From positions 117,865 to 181,864 of the forward strand of contig JAJAPY010000007.1 of assembly GCA_020523885.1 (NCBI GenBank): 64,000 nt of DNA. Direction: 5' to 3'. Source of the stretch: Candidatus Liberimonas magnetica (GTDB taxonomy: Bacteria > Elusimicrobiota > Endomicrobiia > Endomicrobiales > JAFGIL01). Position numbers and translations under genes: made by a program. A model generated the notes under the pieces. It was not told the DNA's origin, did no database searches, and was given only the letters and a program-made list of their open reading frames with translations. Of the stretch, positions 33,986 to 42,559 are shown piece after piece (positions within the stretch are counted from its first letter, which is position 1; every line of letters starts with the position of its first letter).

Positions 33986-34975
33986 ATGCAGAAAATTATA
34001 ATAAATCAGAGAGTCATAAAAATCTTGTCTGAAATCGATTACTTGCGTGGTAGGATCGCTGAAAACCACCTGAAAGGTGTTTTTGTTCCTGTAATAGAAA
34101 AAGAGTCAGCGATTATAATGGCATACGCGTCTACAACTATTGAAGGGAGTACACTGTCGCTGCAAGAAGTTAGGCAGGTGGCCGACGGCGGGATGCCGGG
34201 TAAGCCGGGAAAACACATTCAGATGGTGAGGAATTATCTCGATGCAGTCAGATGGATAAGACAGAAGGAGAAACAAAAAACTATTTCAGAAAAAGATATT
34301 CTGTATTTGCATAAACTTATCGGCGAAAATGCGGTTGAAGGCGGCCCGGTCGGACAATACAGAAAAATTCAAGTATATGTAGGCGACCATACCCCGCCGG
34401 TCTACTCAAAAGTATCGCCATTGATGAAAGAGTTTATAAAGTGGTTAAATGGCGACGCAAAAGAATATCATCCTGTTGTCAGCTCCGCCATAGTGCATTT
34501 TGAGATTGCCACGATTCATCCTTTCCGTGATGGTAACGGCAGGGTGGCCCGGGCGCTGGCATCATGGGAATTATATCGCAGGGGTTTTGATACCCTGCAC
34601 ATTTTTACATTGGACGACATTCTGCTTGAAAACAGGCAGTTATATTATTCGCAGTTGAGCAGGGCAAGAAAGCCTGGGGGCTTTCCCGACTGGATAGAAT
34701 ACATATCCGATATTACCGCTGAGGGCCTTGAACGCTCATATAATCGCCTTAAACTGGCACAGGGTGACTTAAAAAAATTACCGGCTTTCTCTGACACACA
34801 AAAGCAGATACTATCTCTTCTTTCAACTGATGGCCCGCAGTCTATAGCGCAGCTTATGAAAAAATATCAAATCAGCCGCCAGGGAGTATATAAGGCACTG
34901 GGATTCCTCTTAAAAACAAAAAGGATCGTACCAGTTGGTACCCGCCGCAGCAGACGCTACTCGGTTTCAGTTTGA
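33986..34975 (+). CDS. Fic-domain AMP-transferase-like protein with C-terminal HTH
   Basis: A 329-residue Fic protein. The catalytic motif is complete, HPFRDGNGRVAR. The N-terminal inhibitory motif (S/T)xxxE(G/N) is present as STTIEG, which places it in the class with a built-in inhibitory helix. The C-terminal winged-helix (SIAQLMKKYQISRQGVYKAL) suggests DNA or operator binding. Such proteins transfer AMP to target proteins; the target is unknown. It is the first gene of the insert between the two comM 3' copies. Confidence 0.9.
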   Translation: MQKIIINQRVIKILSEIDYLRGRIAENHLKGVFVPVIEKESAIIMAYASTTIEGSTLSLQEVRQVADGGMPGKPGKHIQMVRNYLDAVRWIRQKEKQKTISEKDILYLHKLIGENAVEGGPVGQYRKIQVYVGDHTPPVYSKVSPLMKEFIKWLNGDAKEYHPVVSSAIVHFEIATIHPFRDGNGRVARALASWELYRRGFDTLHIFTLDDILLENRQLYYSQLSRARKPGGFPDWIEYISDITAEGLERSYNRLKLAQGDLKKLPAFSDTQKQILSLLSTDGPQSIAQLMKKYQISRQGVYKALGFLLKTKRIVPVGTRRSRRYSVSV

Positions 34976-35041
34976 TACATTATGTTGAAAAACAGTTAGT
35001 ATACTTAGTGAAGCCTGACACCGAATCTTGGTGATAGAATA

Positions 35042-35587
35042 ATGGCGATGAACGATTCAGAAAAATATATAAAGTATTATTTTCTTGAAAACTATCTTTT
35101 TAGTGAAGTGAGCGCGGCTTTCAAAGAAAGAGGCTTTCTCGCTCCCGAAGAGTTTTTCGCCATACTGATTTGGAAATCGAATCGATCCAAAACAAAAATC
35201 CGCGACAGCATACTCAAGAACGGGAAGACCGTTCGAGGAATAATGACAGAAGTTTCAAAAGCCGATACGCCCGGACTAAAATTGGATATCCTGGATTCGG
35301 TGCCGTACATAGGCATTCCAATCGCTTCCGCGATTTTATCGGTTTGTTATCCAGATGATTTCACGGTCGCGGATTACAGGGCTTGCGCGGCCATAAAGAA
35401 ATACGGCAAAGAGATAAACGGCAACCCGACCGCGAGCAAAACGGCATATTTTGAATATTTGAACGCGTGCAAAGAATTGGCCCGCGAGAGCAATCTTTCA
35501 TTGCGTGATTTCGACCGTATGCTTTGGGCCAAAGATTTTTATGCCGGTGCCAATGGTTTAAGGGACTTAATCAAAGGGTTGAAATAA
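35042..35587 (+). CDS. Helix-hairpin-helix-like protein of unknown function
   Basis: A 181-residue protein with no close match that I recognise. The segment DSVPYIGIPIASAILSV followed by DDFTVADYRACAAIKKYG resembles the helix-hairpin-helix and following helix of HhH-GPD DNA glycosylases, but the catalytic lysine is not obvious. No signal peptide or membrane segment. It sits in the comM-flanked insert, and its 3' end overlaps the convergent HTH gene by about 20 bp. A DNA-binding role is inference. Confidence 0.6.
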   Translation: MAMNDSEKYIKYYFLENYLFSEVSAAFKERGFLAPEEFFAILIWKSNRSKTKIRDSILKNGKTVRGIMTEVSKADTPGLKLDILDSVPYIGIPIASAILSVCYPDDFTVADYRACAAIKKYGKEINGNPTASKTAYFEYLNACKELARESNLSLRDFDRMLWAKDFYAGANGLRDLIKGLK

Positions 35588-36010
35588 TAGTTTTTCCACT
35601 TTGTTCAAAAGTTTCTTTGTAGGCTTATGTTCGCCCCTTTCCCATGAGGCAACTGTGCTTTCATCAACCTGGAGCAGAGCGGCCAGTTTCTCCTGGCTTA
35701 GACCCGAAAGTCTGCGGAAATATATCAGCTTATCTTTATATTCCGAAAAATCTTTGCTATAAGGTATATACCCTAGAAATTTTACGATCTTTGGAACGAA
35801 TGATATAACAGGGGAATGAAGGTTAATCTCCCATTCCCAGATTGATGTGGCGTTGGTTCCAATCATTCGGGCGGCTTGCTTTTGCGTCAGCTTGAGATCG
35901 AGCCGTCTTTTTCTTATGTGATCTCCCAAAGTTACGAGATTTTCGGGATACGCGGAATCCATTGGTTTTTGAGAGCGAAGCGTAATCCTGCCGAAAGGCA
36001 ACGCGTTCAT
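35567..36010 (-). CDS. Double HTH transcriptional regulator
   Basis: A 147-residue protein with two XRE-like helix-turn-helix units: GDHIRKRRLDLKLTQKQAARM with TNATSIWEWE, and FRRLSGLSQEKLAALLQVDE with STVASWERGE. The ATG at 36010 lies exactly at the edge of the second comM copy; the frame continues upstream only through antisense comM sequence, so I start it at 36010. Its own promoter region may have been replaced by the comM fragment. It may control the insert genes. ATG 35959 is an alternative start. Confidence 0.75.
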   Translation of the reverse strand: MNALPFGRITLRSQKPMDSAYPENLVTLGDHIRKRRLDLKLTQKQAARMIGTNATSIWEWEINLHSPVISFVPKIVKFLGYIPYSKDFSEYKDKLIYFRRLSGLSQEKLAALLQVDESTVASWERGEHKPTKKLLNKVEKLLFQPFD

Positions 36011-36486
36011 GCCCGTGCGGTTATTTTGCCCACCCGCAAAAAGAGTGTAATTGTACGCCGTACCAGGTACAAAAGTACAGGCCAAAGATATCAGGCCCGC
36101 TGATGGACAGGATAGACATCCATATCGAGGTGCCGGCTTTAAAAGTCTGTGACCTTGTCGGCGAGAACAAACCGGGTGAACCATCTTCGAACATAAGGTC
36201 CCGGGTAGTGAAGGCAAGGGATGTCCAGCTAAAAAGGTATAAAAATAAAAGAGTATATTGTAACAGCCAGATGGATACGTCCGATTTAAAAAAATACTGC
36301 CAACTGGATAAACAAACCAAAGACCTATTGAACGGTGCCATAGAAAGGCTAGGTCTCTCAGGCAGGGCTTATGACAGGATACTTAAGGTTGGCCGCACCA
36401 TCGCAGACCTGGAAAATAAAGAAAACATTGAGGCCTCACATATAGCCGAGGCGATAGGTTATCGCAACCTAGACAGGCTGGTTTGA
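36010..36486 (+). pseudogene. Second, partial copy of the comM 3' end
   Basis: This segment encodes the C-terminal 158 residues of ComM in an open frame (internal ATG 36103) ending in QLDKQTKDLLNG... and a normal stop. Without the AAA core it cannot be a working ComM. It marks the right border of the accessory insert. The nearly identical central part and diverged ends show it is not a recent simple duplication. Confidence 0.85.
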
Positions 36487-36654
36487 CAATCTAAGAATAA
36501 AAAAATAGAATTAATATACTCAATATCAGCCCTCTTTCGTCCGCTACAGATTCAGAGGCGGACTGCGGAAGGGTAAACTCAGAGCGTATAGGAAAACAAA
36601 AATAAGTATAAAAAATACTTAAGGCCCTGCCCTGGATGGGGAAAGGAAGGTAAA

Positions 36655-37305
36655 ATGCGCAAGTTAATTTTGGCAACATTATTGACCGGATTATTAGCCT
36701 GTATGTCTTACGGTGCACCTCGCCGGGGTGTGCAGGATGAAACAAATGAAATAAAAATCGCAGGTTCAAATGATACTTCTTCCAAAAATGCAACTAATGC
36801 CGTACAAAATACCGATGCAAAACAGGACATAAAACAGGATAGAGAGACCAATATAGAAGTACAAAAAGAGGTAGAACAGGAAGCACAGATGGCTAAGGAA
36901 GCAGAAGGAGAACCTGAAATCGATGAGGTCGTAAAAACTGAACCAGCAAAAGAAATGAAGCGGAGAGTCGACAAAGACATAAAAGCCGAGAGTTTTATAG
37001 TCCCCACTTCCTGGCAAATTGACGGAGTTATAATAGGGGATAAAGATAAAAAGCTCCTTATTTCGACCGGGGATACGGTTTATGTTAATATTCATCCCGG
37101 GAAAATCAGAGCCGGAACAAAATGCAATGTATACAGGAAAGAAGAACATTTAAAAGATCCCAAAACCAAAGAATATCTAGGTTATGAAGTCAGAAGGATA
37201 GGCCGCCTTGAATTTACTAATAAGATAGGGACTAAGGTGTCTTCCGCTAAAGTCATAGTAACTTATGAACCTATACAGCTGGAAGACGTTGTCAGGATCG
37301 AATAA
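36655..37305 (+). CDS. Secreted protein of unknown function upstream of dprA
   Basis: A 216-residue protein with a signal peptide (KLILATLLTGLLACMSYG), then a Glu/Lys/Asn-rich, probably disordered stretch (25-110), then a beta domain with IDGVIIGDKDKKLLISTGDTVYVN-like strands and YLGYEVRRIGRLEF. The last domain resembles the C-terminal part of LysM-containing envelope proteins found beside dprA in other bacteria, but no LysM repeat is visible here. A GGAAGG site precedes ATG 36655. Function unknown. Confidence 0.65.
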   Translation: MRKLILATLLTGLLACMSYGAPRRGVQDETNEIKIAGSNDTSSKNATNAVQNTDAKQDIKQDRETNIEVQKEVEQEAQMAKEAEGEPEIDEVVKTEPAKEMKRRVDKDIKAESFIVPTSWQIDGVIIGDKDKKLLISTGDTVYVNIHPGKIRAGTKCNVYRKEEHLKDPKTKEYLGYEVRRIGRLEFTNKIGTKVSSAKVIVTYEPIQLEDVVRIE

Positions 37306-37388
37306 TAAAACACGGCTGTTTTCAAACTGTCGTTAGTTATTGCCCCGCTAAAGACGTGGTTCTTTGACGGGGCTTAATTATCCCTCTC

Positions 37389-38504
37389 ATGGACATAGAA
37401 AAAAAAGCAGTTATTACTCTTGTCTTATTGCCTGAGATCGGGCCGGTGCGGTTTCAGAATTTAATTAACAGGTTCGGTTCAGCTGTCCAGGTTTTAAATT
37501 CTTCATGGGAAGAGTTAAACCTGGTGGAAGACATCAATGAAAACCTGTCAAAGAAAATAGCAAGAGCAAAAAATGAAGTAGATACAGATAAAGAGATAGA
37601 GCTTGCCGCAAAACTTGGAATTAATATCGTAACATGTTTTGAATATGAGTATCCAAAGGCCCTTAGAAATTTATATAATTACCCTGCCGTTGTTTATATA
37701 AAAGGCGAAATAAAGGATATTGATATCTTAAGCGTAGGTATCGTAGGTACCAGGCATCCGACTAATTACGGCAGGAATGCCGCTTTGCAATTTGCAAAAG
37801 ATTTTGCAAAGTACGAAGTTACTACGATATCCGGCCTTGCAAGAGGCATTGACACCGAAGTGCACAGCTCAACGATCAATGCTGGCGGGAGGACTCTGGC
37901 GGTCCTTGGAAACGGGCTTAACCGGCATTACCCGCCGGAGAACAGGAAGCTCGAAGAAAAAATAGTTAAGCAAGGGGCCTTAATAAGCGAGTTCCCGCTA
38001 GATATAGAGCCTGACAGGCAGAATTTCCCTAGAAGGAACAGGATAATTTCGGGACTTTCACTTGCCACTCTGGTCGTTGAGGCGGATATAAAAAGCGGCG
38101 CACTGATAACTGCCCGGTATTCCGTTGAACAGGGAAAGGATGTTTTTGCAGTCCCAGGCCCGATATTCTCGAAATACAGCCGGGGTACTCACCATTTAAT
38201 AAAATCAGGAGCTCAACTTGTTGAAGGCGCAAAAGAAGTCTTAGAGTCAATAGAACCTTTGGCCGTGTGGCTAAAAGAGAAGGAGTCAACAAGTATCATA
38301 AGAGAAAAAGAAGATATAGAGCTTGATCAAAAAGGAAGAAAAGTAATGGATATCCTGGATAACAATATAGAGGGGGTTTCAATTGATTATTTTCTTGAGA
38401 ACCTGGATATCCCTTTCGGTGAACTTTCTTCGACTCTAGTGAACCTTGAACTAAAAGGGATACTTCGTAGTTTACCCGGGAAAATTTACGTAAAAAATCA
38501 TTAA
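37389..38504 (+). CDS. dprA: DNA processing protein DprA
   Basis: A 371-residue Rossmann-like protein that loads RecA on incoming single-stranded DNA. SVGIVGTRHPTNYG, TISGLARGID, FPRRNRIISGLS, the SGALITARYSVEQG motif and GTHHLIKSGA are present, plus a C-terminal winged-helix. It lies directly before topA, a common gene pair. With comM nearby, it supports competence or DNA uptake functions. Confidence 0.95.
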   Translation: MDIEKKAVITLVLLPEIGPVRFQNLINRFGSAVQVLNSSWEELNLVEDINENLSKKIARAKNEVDTDKEIELAAKLGINIVTCFEYEYPKALRNLYNYPAVVYIKGEIKDIDILSVGIVGTRHPTNYGRNAALQFAKDFAKYEVTTISGLARGIDTEVHSSTINAGGRTLAVLGNGLNRHYPPENRKLEEKIVKQGALISEFPLDIEPDRQNFPRRNRIISGLSLATLVVEADIKSGALITARYSVEQGKDVFAVPGPIFSKYSRGTHHLIKSGAQLVEGAKEVLESIEPLAVWLKEKESTSIIREKEDIELDQKGRKVMDILDNNIEGVSIDYFLENLDIPFGELSSTLVNLELKGILRSLPGKIYVKNH

Positions 38505-38522
38505 GCTGTAAAAGGTTGAAAA

Positions 38523-40583
38523 ATGAAAGCGCCAAAATACCTGGTCATAGTGGAATCGCCGACAAAAGAAAAAACAATATCAAAGATGCTGGGCTCAGAT
38601 TATATGGTATTGAGCTCTTACGGGCATATAAGGGACCTGCCGAGCAGTAAACTCGGGGTAGACATTGAAGATAACTTCAAGCCGTCTTATATTATCATGC
38701 CTAAGGCAAAGAAGCTTTTGCCGGACCTAAAAGAGGGAGCAAAGAAAACAAAACTGGTTTATCTTGCCACTGATTATGACCGCGAAGGAGAAGCCATCGC
38801 CTGGCATCTGCAGAAAGCCCTGGACCTGCCTGATACTAAAATAAAGAGGATAACATTTCACGAGATAACGCAGAGCGCCATAAAAGAGGCGCTTGAAAAT
38901 CCAAGAAAAATAGACCTTAATCTTGTGGACAGCCAGCAGGCAAGAAGGGTCCTTGACCGCCTGGTAGGTTATAAGCTTTCTCCTCTTTTATGGAAAAAGA
39001 TAAAGTACGGCCTTTCTGCAGGAAGGGTTCAGTCCGTTGCCGTTCATCTTATCTGCGAAAGAGAAAAGGAAATTGCAAAATTCAACTCCCTGGAATACTG
39101 GAGCGTGCATGCAGAGCTTGAAAAAGAAAAAGAGGATAAGTCCCACTTTATTTCAAACCTTTTTTCAAAGGGAACTGTAAGGTACGAGAAACTTGATGTA
39201 AAGAATAAAGAAGCTGTTGATGTTATATTAAAAGACCTCGAAAATGCCCAATATGTCGTGTCAAAGGTAGAAAGAAAAGAACAGCGCCGTTCCCCGCTGC
39301 CTCCTTATATTACTTCCTCAATGCAGCAGGATGCTTCAAGAAGGATAAATTTTTCGGCTGCCAAAACCATGATGATGGCCCAGAAGCTGTACGAAGGCAT
39401 GCCTATCGGAGATGAGGGAAACGTGGGTTTGATAACTTATATGAGGACTGACTCATTTAACGTGGCCGTCCAGGCGCAAAAGGAGGCCAAAAAGTATGTA
39501 GAAGAAAAGTACGGAAAAAACTTTTTGCCCGAAAAACAAAGGATCTATCAAACAAAATCAAAAAGCGCTCAGGAAGCGCATGAAGCTATACGGCCGACAT
39601 CTGTTTACCGGGCCCCGAACGATATAAAAAAATACCTCTCCGGCGACGAATTTAAACTGTATGAACTTATATGGCAGAGGTTTGTTTCAAGCCAGATGAC
39701 AGATGCAGTTTATGATACGCTTTCCTGCGATATAAAGGCTAAAAACTATATTTTCAGGGCAACGGGAAAGACCCTGAAATTCAGCGGTTTTCTGCAGGTG
39801 TATGAGATCCTTGAAAATGATAACGGAAAAGAAAAGGATGACAAAGACAGCAGCCTCCCAGACCTTATTGAAGGGGAAAAGCTAAGTTTGATAAAACTTT
39901 ACCCGGAACAGCATTTCACTGAGCCTCCTCCGAGGTTCAATGAAGCGAGCCTTATAAAGGCTCTTGAAGAACACGGCATAGGCCGGCCTTCGACCTATGC
40001 TCCGATAATAAAAACTATACAGGACAGAAGCTATGTCCGCATGGATCAAAGAAGGTTTTTTCCTACGCAGCTCGGCAGTCTGGTCGACAGCGTCCTGGCA
40101 AAGCATTTTGCCGAAATTGTCGATATAGAGTTTACTGCAGGCGTGGAAGAAAAGCTTGACCTTATCGCTGAAGGCAGCAGCAAGTGGACCAAGGTGATAG
40201 AAGAATTTTATACCCCCTTTAGTAAAGACCTTGAGCAGGCAGACAAGAATATGGAGCGGCAAAAAATAAAGCCCGAAGAATCAAAAGAGATCTGTCCTAA
40301 ATGCGGCAAACCTATGGTGATAAGGGATTCAAGGAGGGGCAGGTTCCTTGCCTGTTCAGGTTTTCCAGAATGCCGTACTACATTTTCCATAGATAAAAAC
40401 AACGATATAATAGTTAAACCGGCACCTGAAGCTACGGGGCAGGTATGCGAAAAGTGCGGCAAACCGATGCTTAAAAGGTTCGGCAAAAGAGGCCCGTTTT
40501 TAGCCTGCTCGGGATTTCCGGGATGCAGGAATACTAAAAGGCTGCCCAAAGAAGACGGCAATAAAGAACAAGATGAAAAATGA
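38523..40583 (+). CDS. topA: DNA topoisomerase I
   Basis: A 686-residue type IA topoisomerase. Toprim residues in VESPTKEKT and the ATDYDREGEAIAWHL motif, the active tyrosine in GLITYMRTDS, EAHEAIRPT and the HGIGRPSTYA motif are all present. Two C-terminal four-cysteine zinc ribbons follow (CPKCGKPM...CSGFPEC and CEKCGKPM...CSGFPGC), fewer than in E. coli. The 3' end overlaps xerC by 11 bp. Confidence 0.96.
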   Translation: MKAPKYLVIVESPTKEKTISKMLGSDYMVLSSYGHIRDLPSSKLGVDIEDNFKPSYIIMPKAKKLLPDLKEGAKKTKLVYLATDYDREGEAIAWHLQKALDLPDTKIKRITFHEITQSAIKEALENPRKIDLNLVDSQQARRVLDRLVGYKLSPLLWKKIKYGLSAGRVQSVAVHLICEREKEIAKFNSLEYWSVHAELEKEKEDKSHFISNLFSKGTVRYEKLDVKNKEAVDVILKDLENAQYVVSKVERKEQRRSPLPPYITSSMQQDASRRINFSAAKTMMMAQKLYEGMPIGDEGNVGLITYMRTDSFNVAVQAQKEAKKYVEEKYGKNFLPEKQRIYQTKSKSAQEAHEAIRPTSVYRAPNDIKKYLSGDEFKLYELIWQRFVSSQMTDAVYDTLSCDIKAKNYIFRATGKTLKFSGFLQVYEILENDNGKEKDDKDSSLPDLIEGEKLSLIKLYPEQHFTEPPPRFNEASLIKALEEHGIGRPSTYAPIIKTIQDRSYVRMDQRRFFPTQLGSLVDSVLAKHFAEIVDIEFTAGVEEKLDLIAEGSSKWTKVIEEFYTPFSKDLEQADKNMERQKIKPEESKEICPKCGKPMVIRDSRRGRFLACSGFPECRTTFSIDKNNDIIVKPAPEATGQVCEKCGKPMLKRFGKRGPFLACSGFPGCRNTKRLPKEDGNKEQDEK

Positions 40584-41472
40584 AGAAGTAATTAAAACGG
40601 AATTAGATATAAACGCAAAAAAATTCTTTCAATATCTGAGGGCAGAGAGGAATTACTCAAAAAACACATTAAGGGCTTACGAAGCTGACCTGAGAGATTT
40701 CTATTCATTTTTGAAAGATAATTACCCTGCGAAGAAACCGCATCAAAGCGAGCGGATAATATTTCGCGAATACCTCTCTTTCCTTGGCAAGAAAAACCTG
40801 AAACGGTCTTCTGTAATAAGGAAAGCAGCGGCGCTGCGGTCTTTGTTCAAATTCTTAACCAGAGAAAAAATAGTTGCAAAAAACCCTTTTCTGTATGTCT
40901 CAACCCCGAAAAAGGAAAAAAGGATACCTGTTTTTTTAAGCGAGGAAGAAATAAGGGGACTGTTTTCGCTTAATGAAATAAAGTTAAGGGACAGGGCAAT
41001 GCTTGAACTTTTATATTCCGGTGGAATAAGGATAGAGGAGCTGGTAAGCCTGAATATAAATGATATCAATTTTATTGAGGGGCTGGTCAGGGTCTGGGGG
41101 AAAGGGAACAAGGAGCGGATAGTGCCTGTAGGAGACAAATCCCTGTCCGTGCTGCATGATTATATAAAGGAAACAAGAAGAAACCCGGGCAGCGAACCTG
41201 CTTTATTTATAAACCGTTTTGGGAAGCGTATTTCAAGCCGCGGAGCCAGAAAAACACTACACCAGTGGTTTTTAAAAGCAGGTTTTATAAAAAAAGTCAG
41301 CCCTCATACCTTAAGGCACAGTTTCGCTACTCATTTACTGGACAGGGGGTGCGATTTGCGGAGCGTGCAGGAAATGCTGGGCCACTCAAGCCTGGTTACG
41401 ACACAAGTTTATACGCATGTGACTACTGAAAGCCTAAAGAGGATATACAATAAGTCGCATCCGAGAGCGTAG
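40573..41472 (+). CDS. xerC: Tyrosine recombinase XerC
   Basis: A 299-residue recombinase for chromosome dimer resolution. N-terminal SAM-like domain (RNYSKNTLRAYEADL), catalytic Arg in SGGIRIEEL, HTLRHSFATHLLDRG (HxxR), LGHSSLVTTQVYTHV with the nucleophile Tyr. Overlap with topA is a conserved arrangement, so this is the housekeeping recombinase rather than an island integrase. Its stop codon lies in an AGAGCGTAG word like the heptad units that follow. Confidence 0.93.
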   Translation: MKNEEVIKTELDINAKKFFQYLRAERNYSKNTLRAYEADLRDFYSFLKDNYPAKKPHQSERIIFREYLSFLGKKNLKRSSVIRKAAALRSLFKFLTREKIVAKNPFLYVSTPKKEKRIPVFLSEEEIRGLFSLNEIKLRDRAMLELLYSGGIRIEELVSLNINDINFIEGLVRVWGKGNKERIVPVGDKSLSVLHDYIKETRRNPGSEPALFINRFGKRISSRGARKTLHQWFLKAGFIKKVSPHTLRHSFATHLLDRGCDLRSVQEMLGHSSLVTTQVYTHVTTESLKRIYNKSHPRA

Positions 41473-41485
41473 GCACAACAAAAAA

Positions 41486-41564
41486 AGCGGATAGCGTTTA
41501 GCGTAGAGCGTATAGTAGAGATTCGAGTTTTTCTATACGCTATCCGCTCCACGCTCTACGCTAA
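41486..41564. repeat. Heptad inverted-arm repeat (AGCGTAT type)
   Basis: Left arm 41486-41515: AGCGGAT, AGCGTTT, AGCGTAG, AGCGTAT, the same four units in the same order as at 3025-3054. Right arm 41533-41564: ATACGCT, ATCCGCT, CCACGCT, CTACGCT. Confidence 0.92.
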
Positions 41565-41579
41565 ATTTAGGACAAGTCT

Positions 41580-42482
41580 ATGCAGGAAAATATACGATTG
41601 TTAATGGAAGAGACAGGCTGTGACCAGGGGGAAGCTGAACTTGCCCTTGAATTATCGAACCAGAACCTGGAAAATGCAATAAGGACCATAGAAAGCCTGC
41701 TCAGGCATATCTTTGCCCTTAAGGGGAAATTTTATTTCCAGGATAAAAACTTGTACGGCCTTTTATTAATAGTATTAAACACAAAAACCCAGGAGATACT
41801 CAGGCTCAGGACAGTCGTTTCCTATAACCCGACCATTTATGAGAATTCACCGAAAATGGATTGGTATGCTTTAGAAAAATTGATATTTTCTTACCGTCTC
41901 GATGAAGGGAGTATCCCGGATTTTACTCAGGAAATAGAACAAAAGATGCGCCCCTATTTTGAAGCTAATAAAGAAATGCTGGTCAGAGGCAATATTAAGG
42001 ATATATCGGGTCTTTTAAGTAACCTGTTCAGCCCGGATAAAGTGACCATAGAGATAGAGCTCGAAGAACTTAACCTGGCTCAGTTCAGGAAACTTCCGGG
42101 TGATGATATTACTCCTAATACAAGAGTAATGATATCTGAAAGCGAGGCCGGCTCCATATGGCTGAAAGTTGATTTTTTTGAAGATAGCCTAGGAAAACCG
42201 GTTTCTAATTTAAATGAAGGAGATGTTGTATTATCCCTGATCTCGGATACGAGGGACATTGCCCATTATCTGGCACATTTAATAGGCAGTAAACGGGATG
42301 ATAACACTATACCCTTGCCCGCCATTGTCAGGAAAATATCGGTTAACGGTGAAGAATCAGAAGTCCAGGTCAGTTATGCCCCAGGAATTATAGGGACTGC
42401 AAGGGTCAAAAACAATATTCGTGTCAAGGTTATAGAAGAAAAAGCAGAATCGTGGTGGAAGAAGATCATACCGTGGACATGA
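41580..42482 (+). CDS. Unrecognised protein with N-terminal UBA-like helix bundle
   Basis: A 300-residue cytoplasmic protein. Residues 5-40 (LLMEETGCDQGEAELALELS, then NLENAIRTIES) look like a UBA/EF-Ts-type three-helix domain. The rest is mixed alpha/beta with FYFQDKNLYGLLLIVLNTKTQE and a later IELEELNLAQFRKL segment. The tail ends WWKKIIPWT. No enzyme motif is recognised. It follows xerC after a heptad repeat; convergent mazG lies downstream. Confidence 0.55.
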   Translation: MQENIRLLMEETGCDQGEAELALELSNQNLENAIRTIESLLRHIFALKGKFYFQDKNLYGLLLIVLNTKTQEILRLRTVVSYNPTIYENSPKMDWYALEKLIFSYRLDEGSIPDFTQEIEQKMRPYFEANKEMLVRGNIKDISGLLSNLFSPDKVTIEIELEELNLAQFRKLPGDDITPNTRVMISESEAGSIWLKVDFFEDSLGKPVSNLNEGDVVLSLISDTRDIAHYLAHLIGSKRDDNTIPLPAIVRKISVNGEESEVQVSYAPGIIGTARVKNNIRVKVIEEKAESWWKKIIPWT

Positions 42483-42483
42483 C

Positions 42484-42558
42484 CCTCTCAAAGAGGAATT
42501 GCAAATTTAAAAATTATCAATTAGTCCCGCTATTGCGGGATTAATTTTGCAATTATTT
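42484..42558. repeat. Heptad arms around compact hairpins
   Basis: CCTCT-CAA-AGAGG comes first, then AAATTGC-type heptads around GTCCCGC-TATT-GCGGGA (about 42523-42540). It separates the convergent ends of the UBA-like gene and mazG and could also serve as a two-way terminator, though T-runs are weak. Confidence 0.65.
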
Positions 42559-42559
42559 G

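Noticed and set aside
35567..36217. 216-residue version of the HTH protein
   Set aside because: Its first 69 residues are antisense to the comM copy; the same residues appear antisense to the real comM gene.
40573..41472. XerC as integrase of the comM insert
   Set aside because: It overlaps topA as in many chromosomes and has housekeeping XerC features; no attachment sites link it to the insert.
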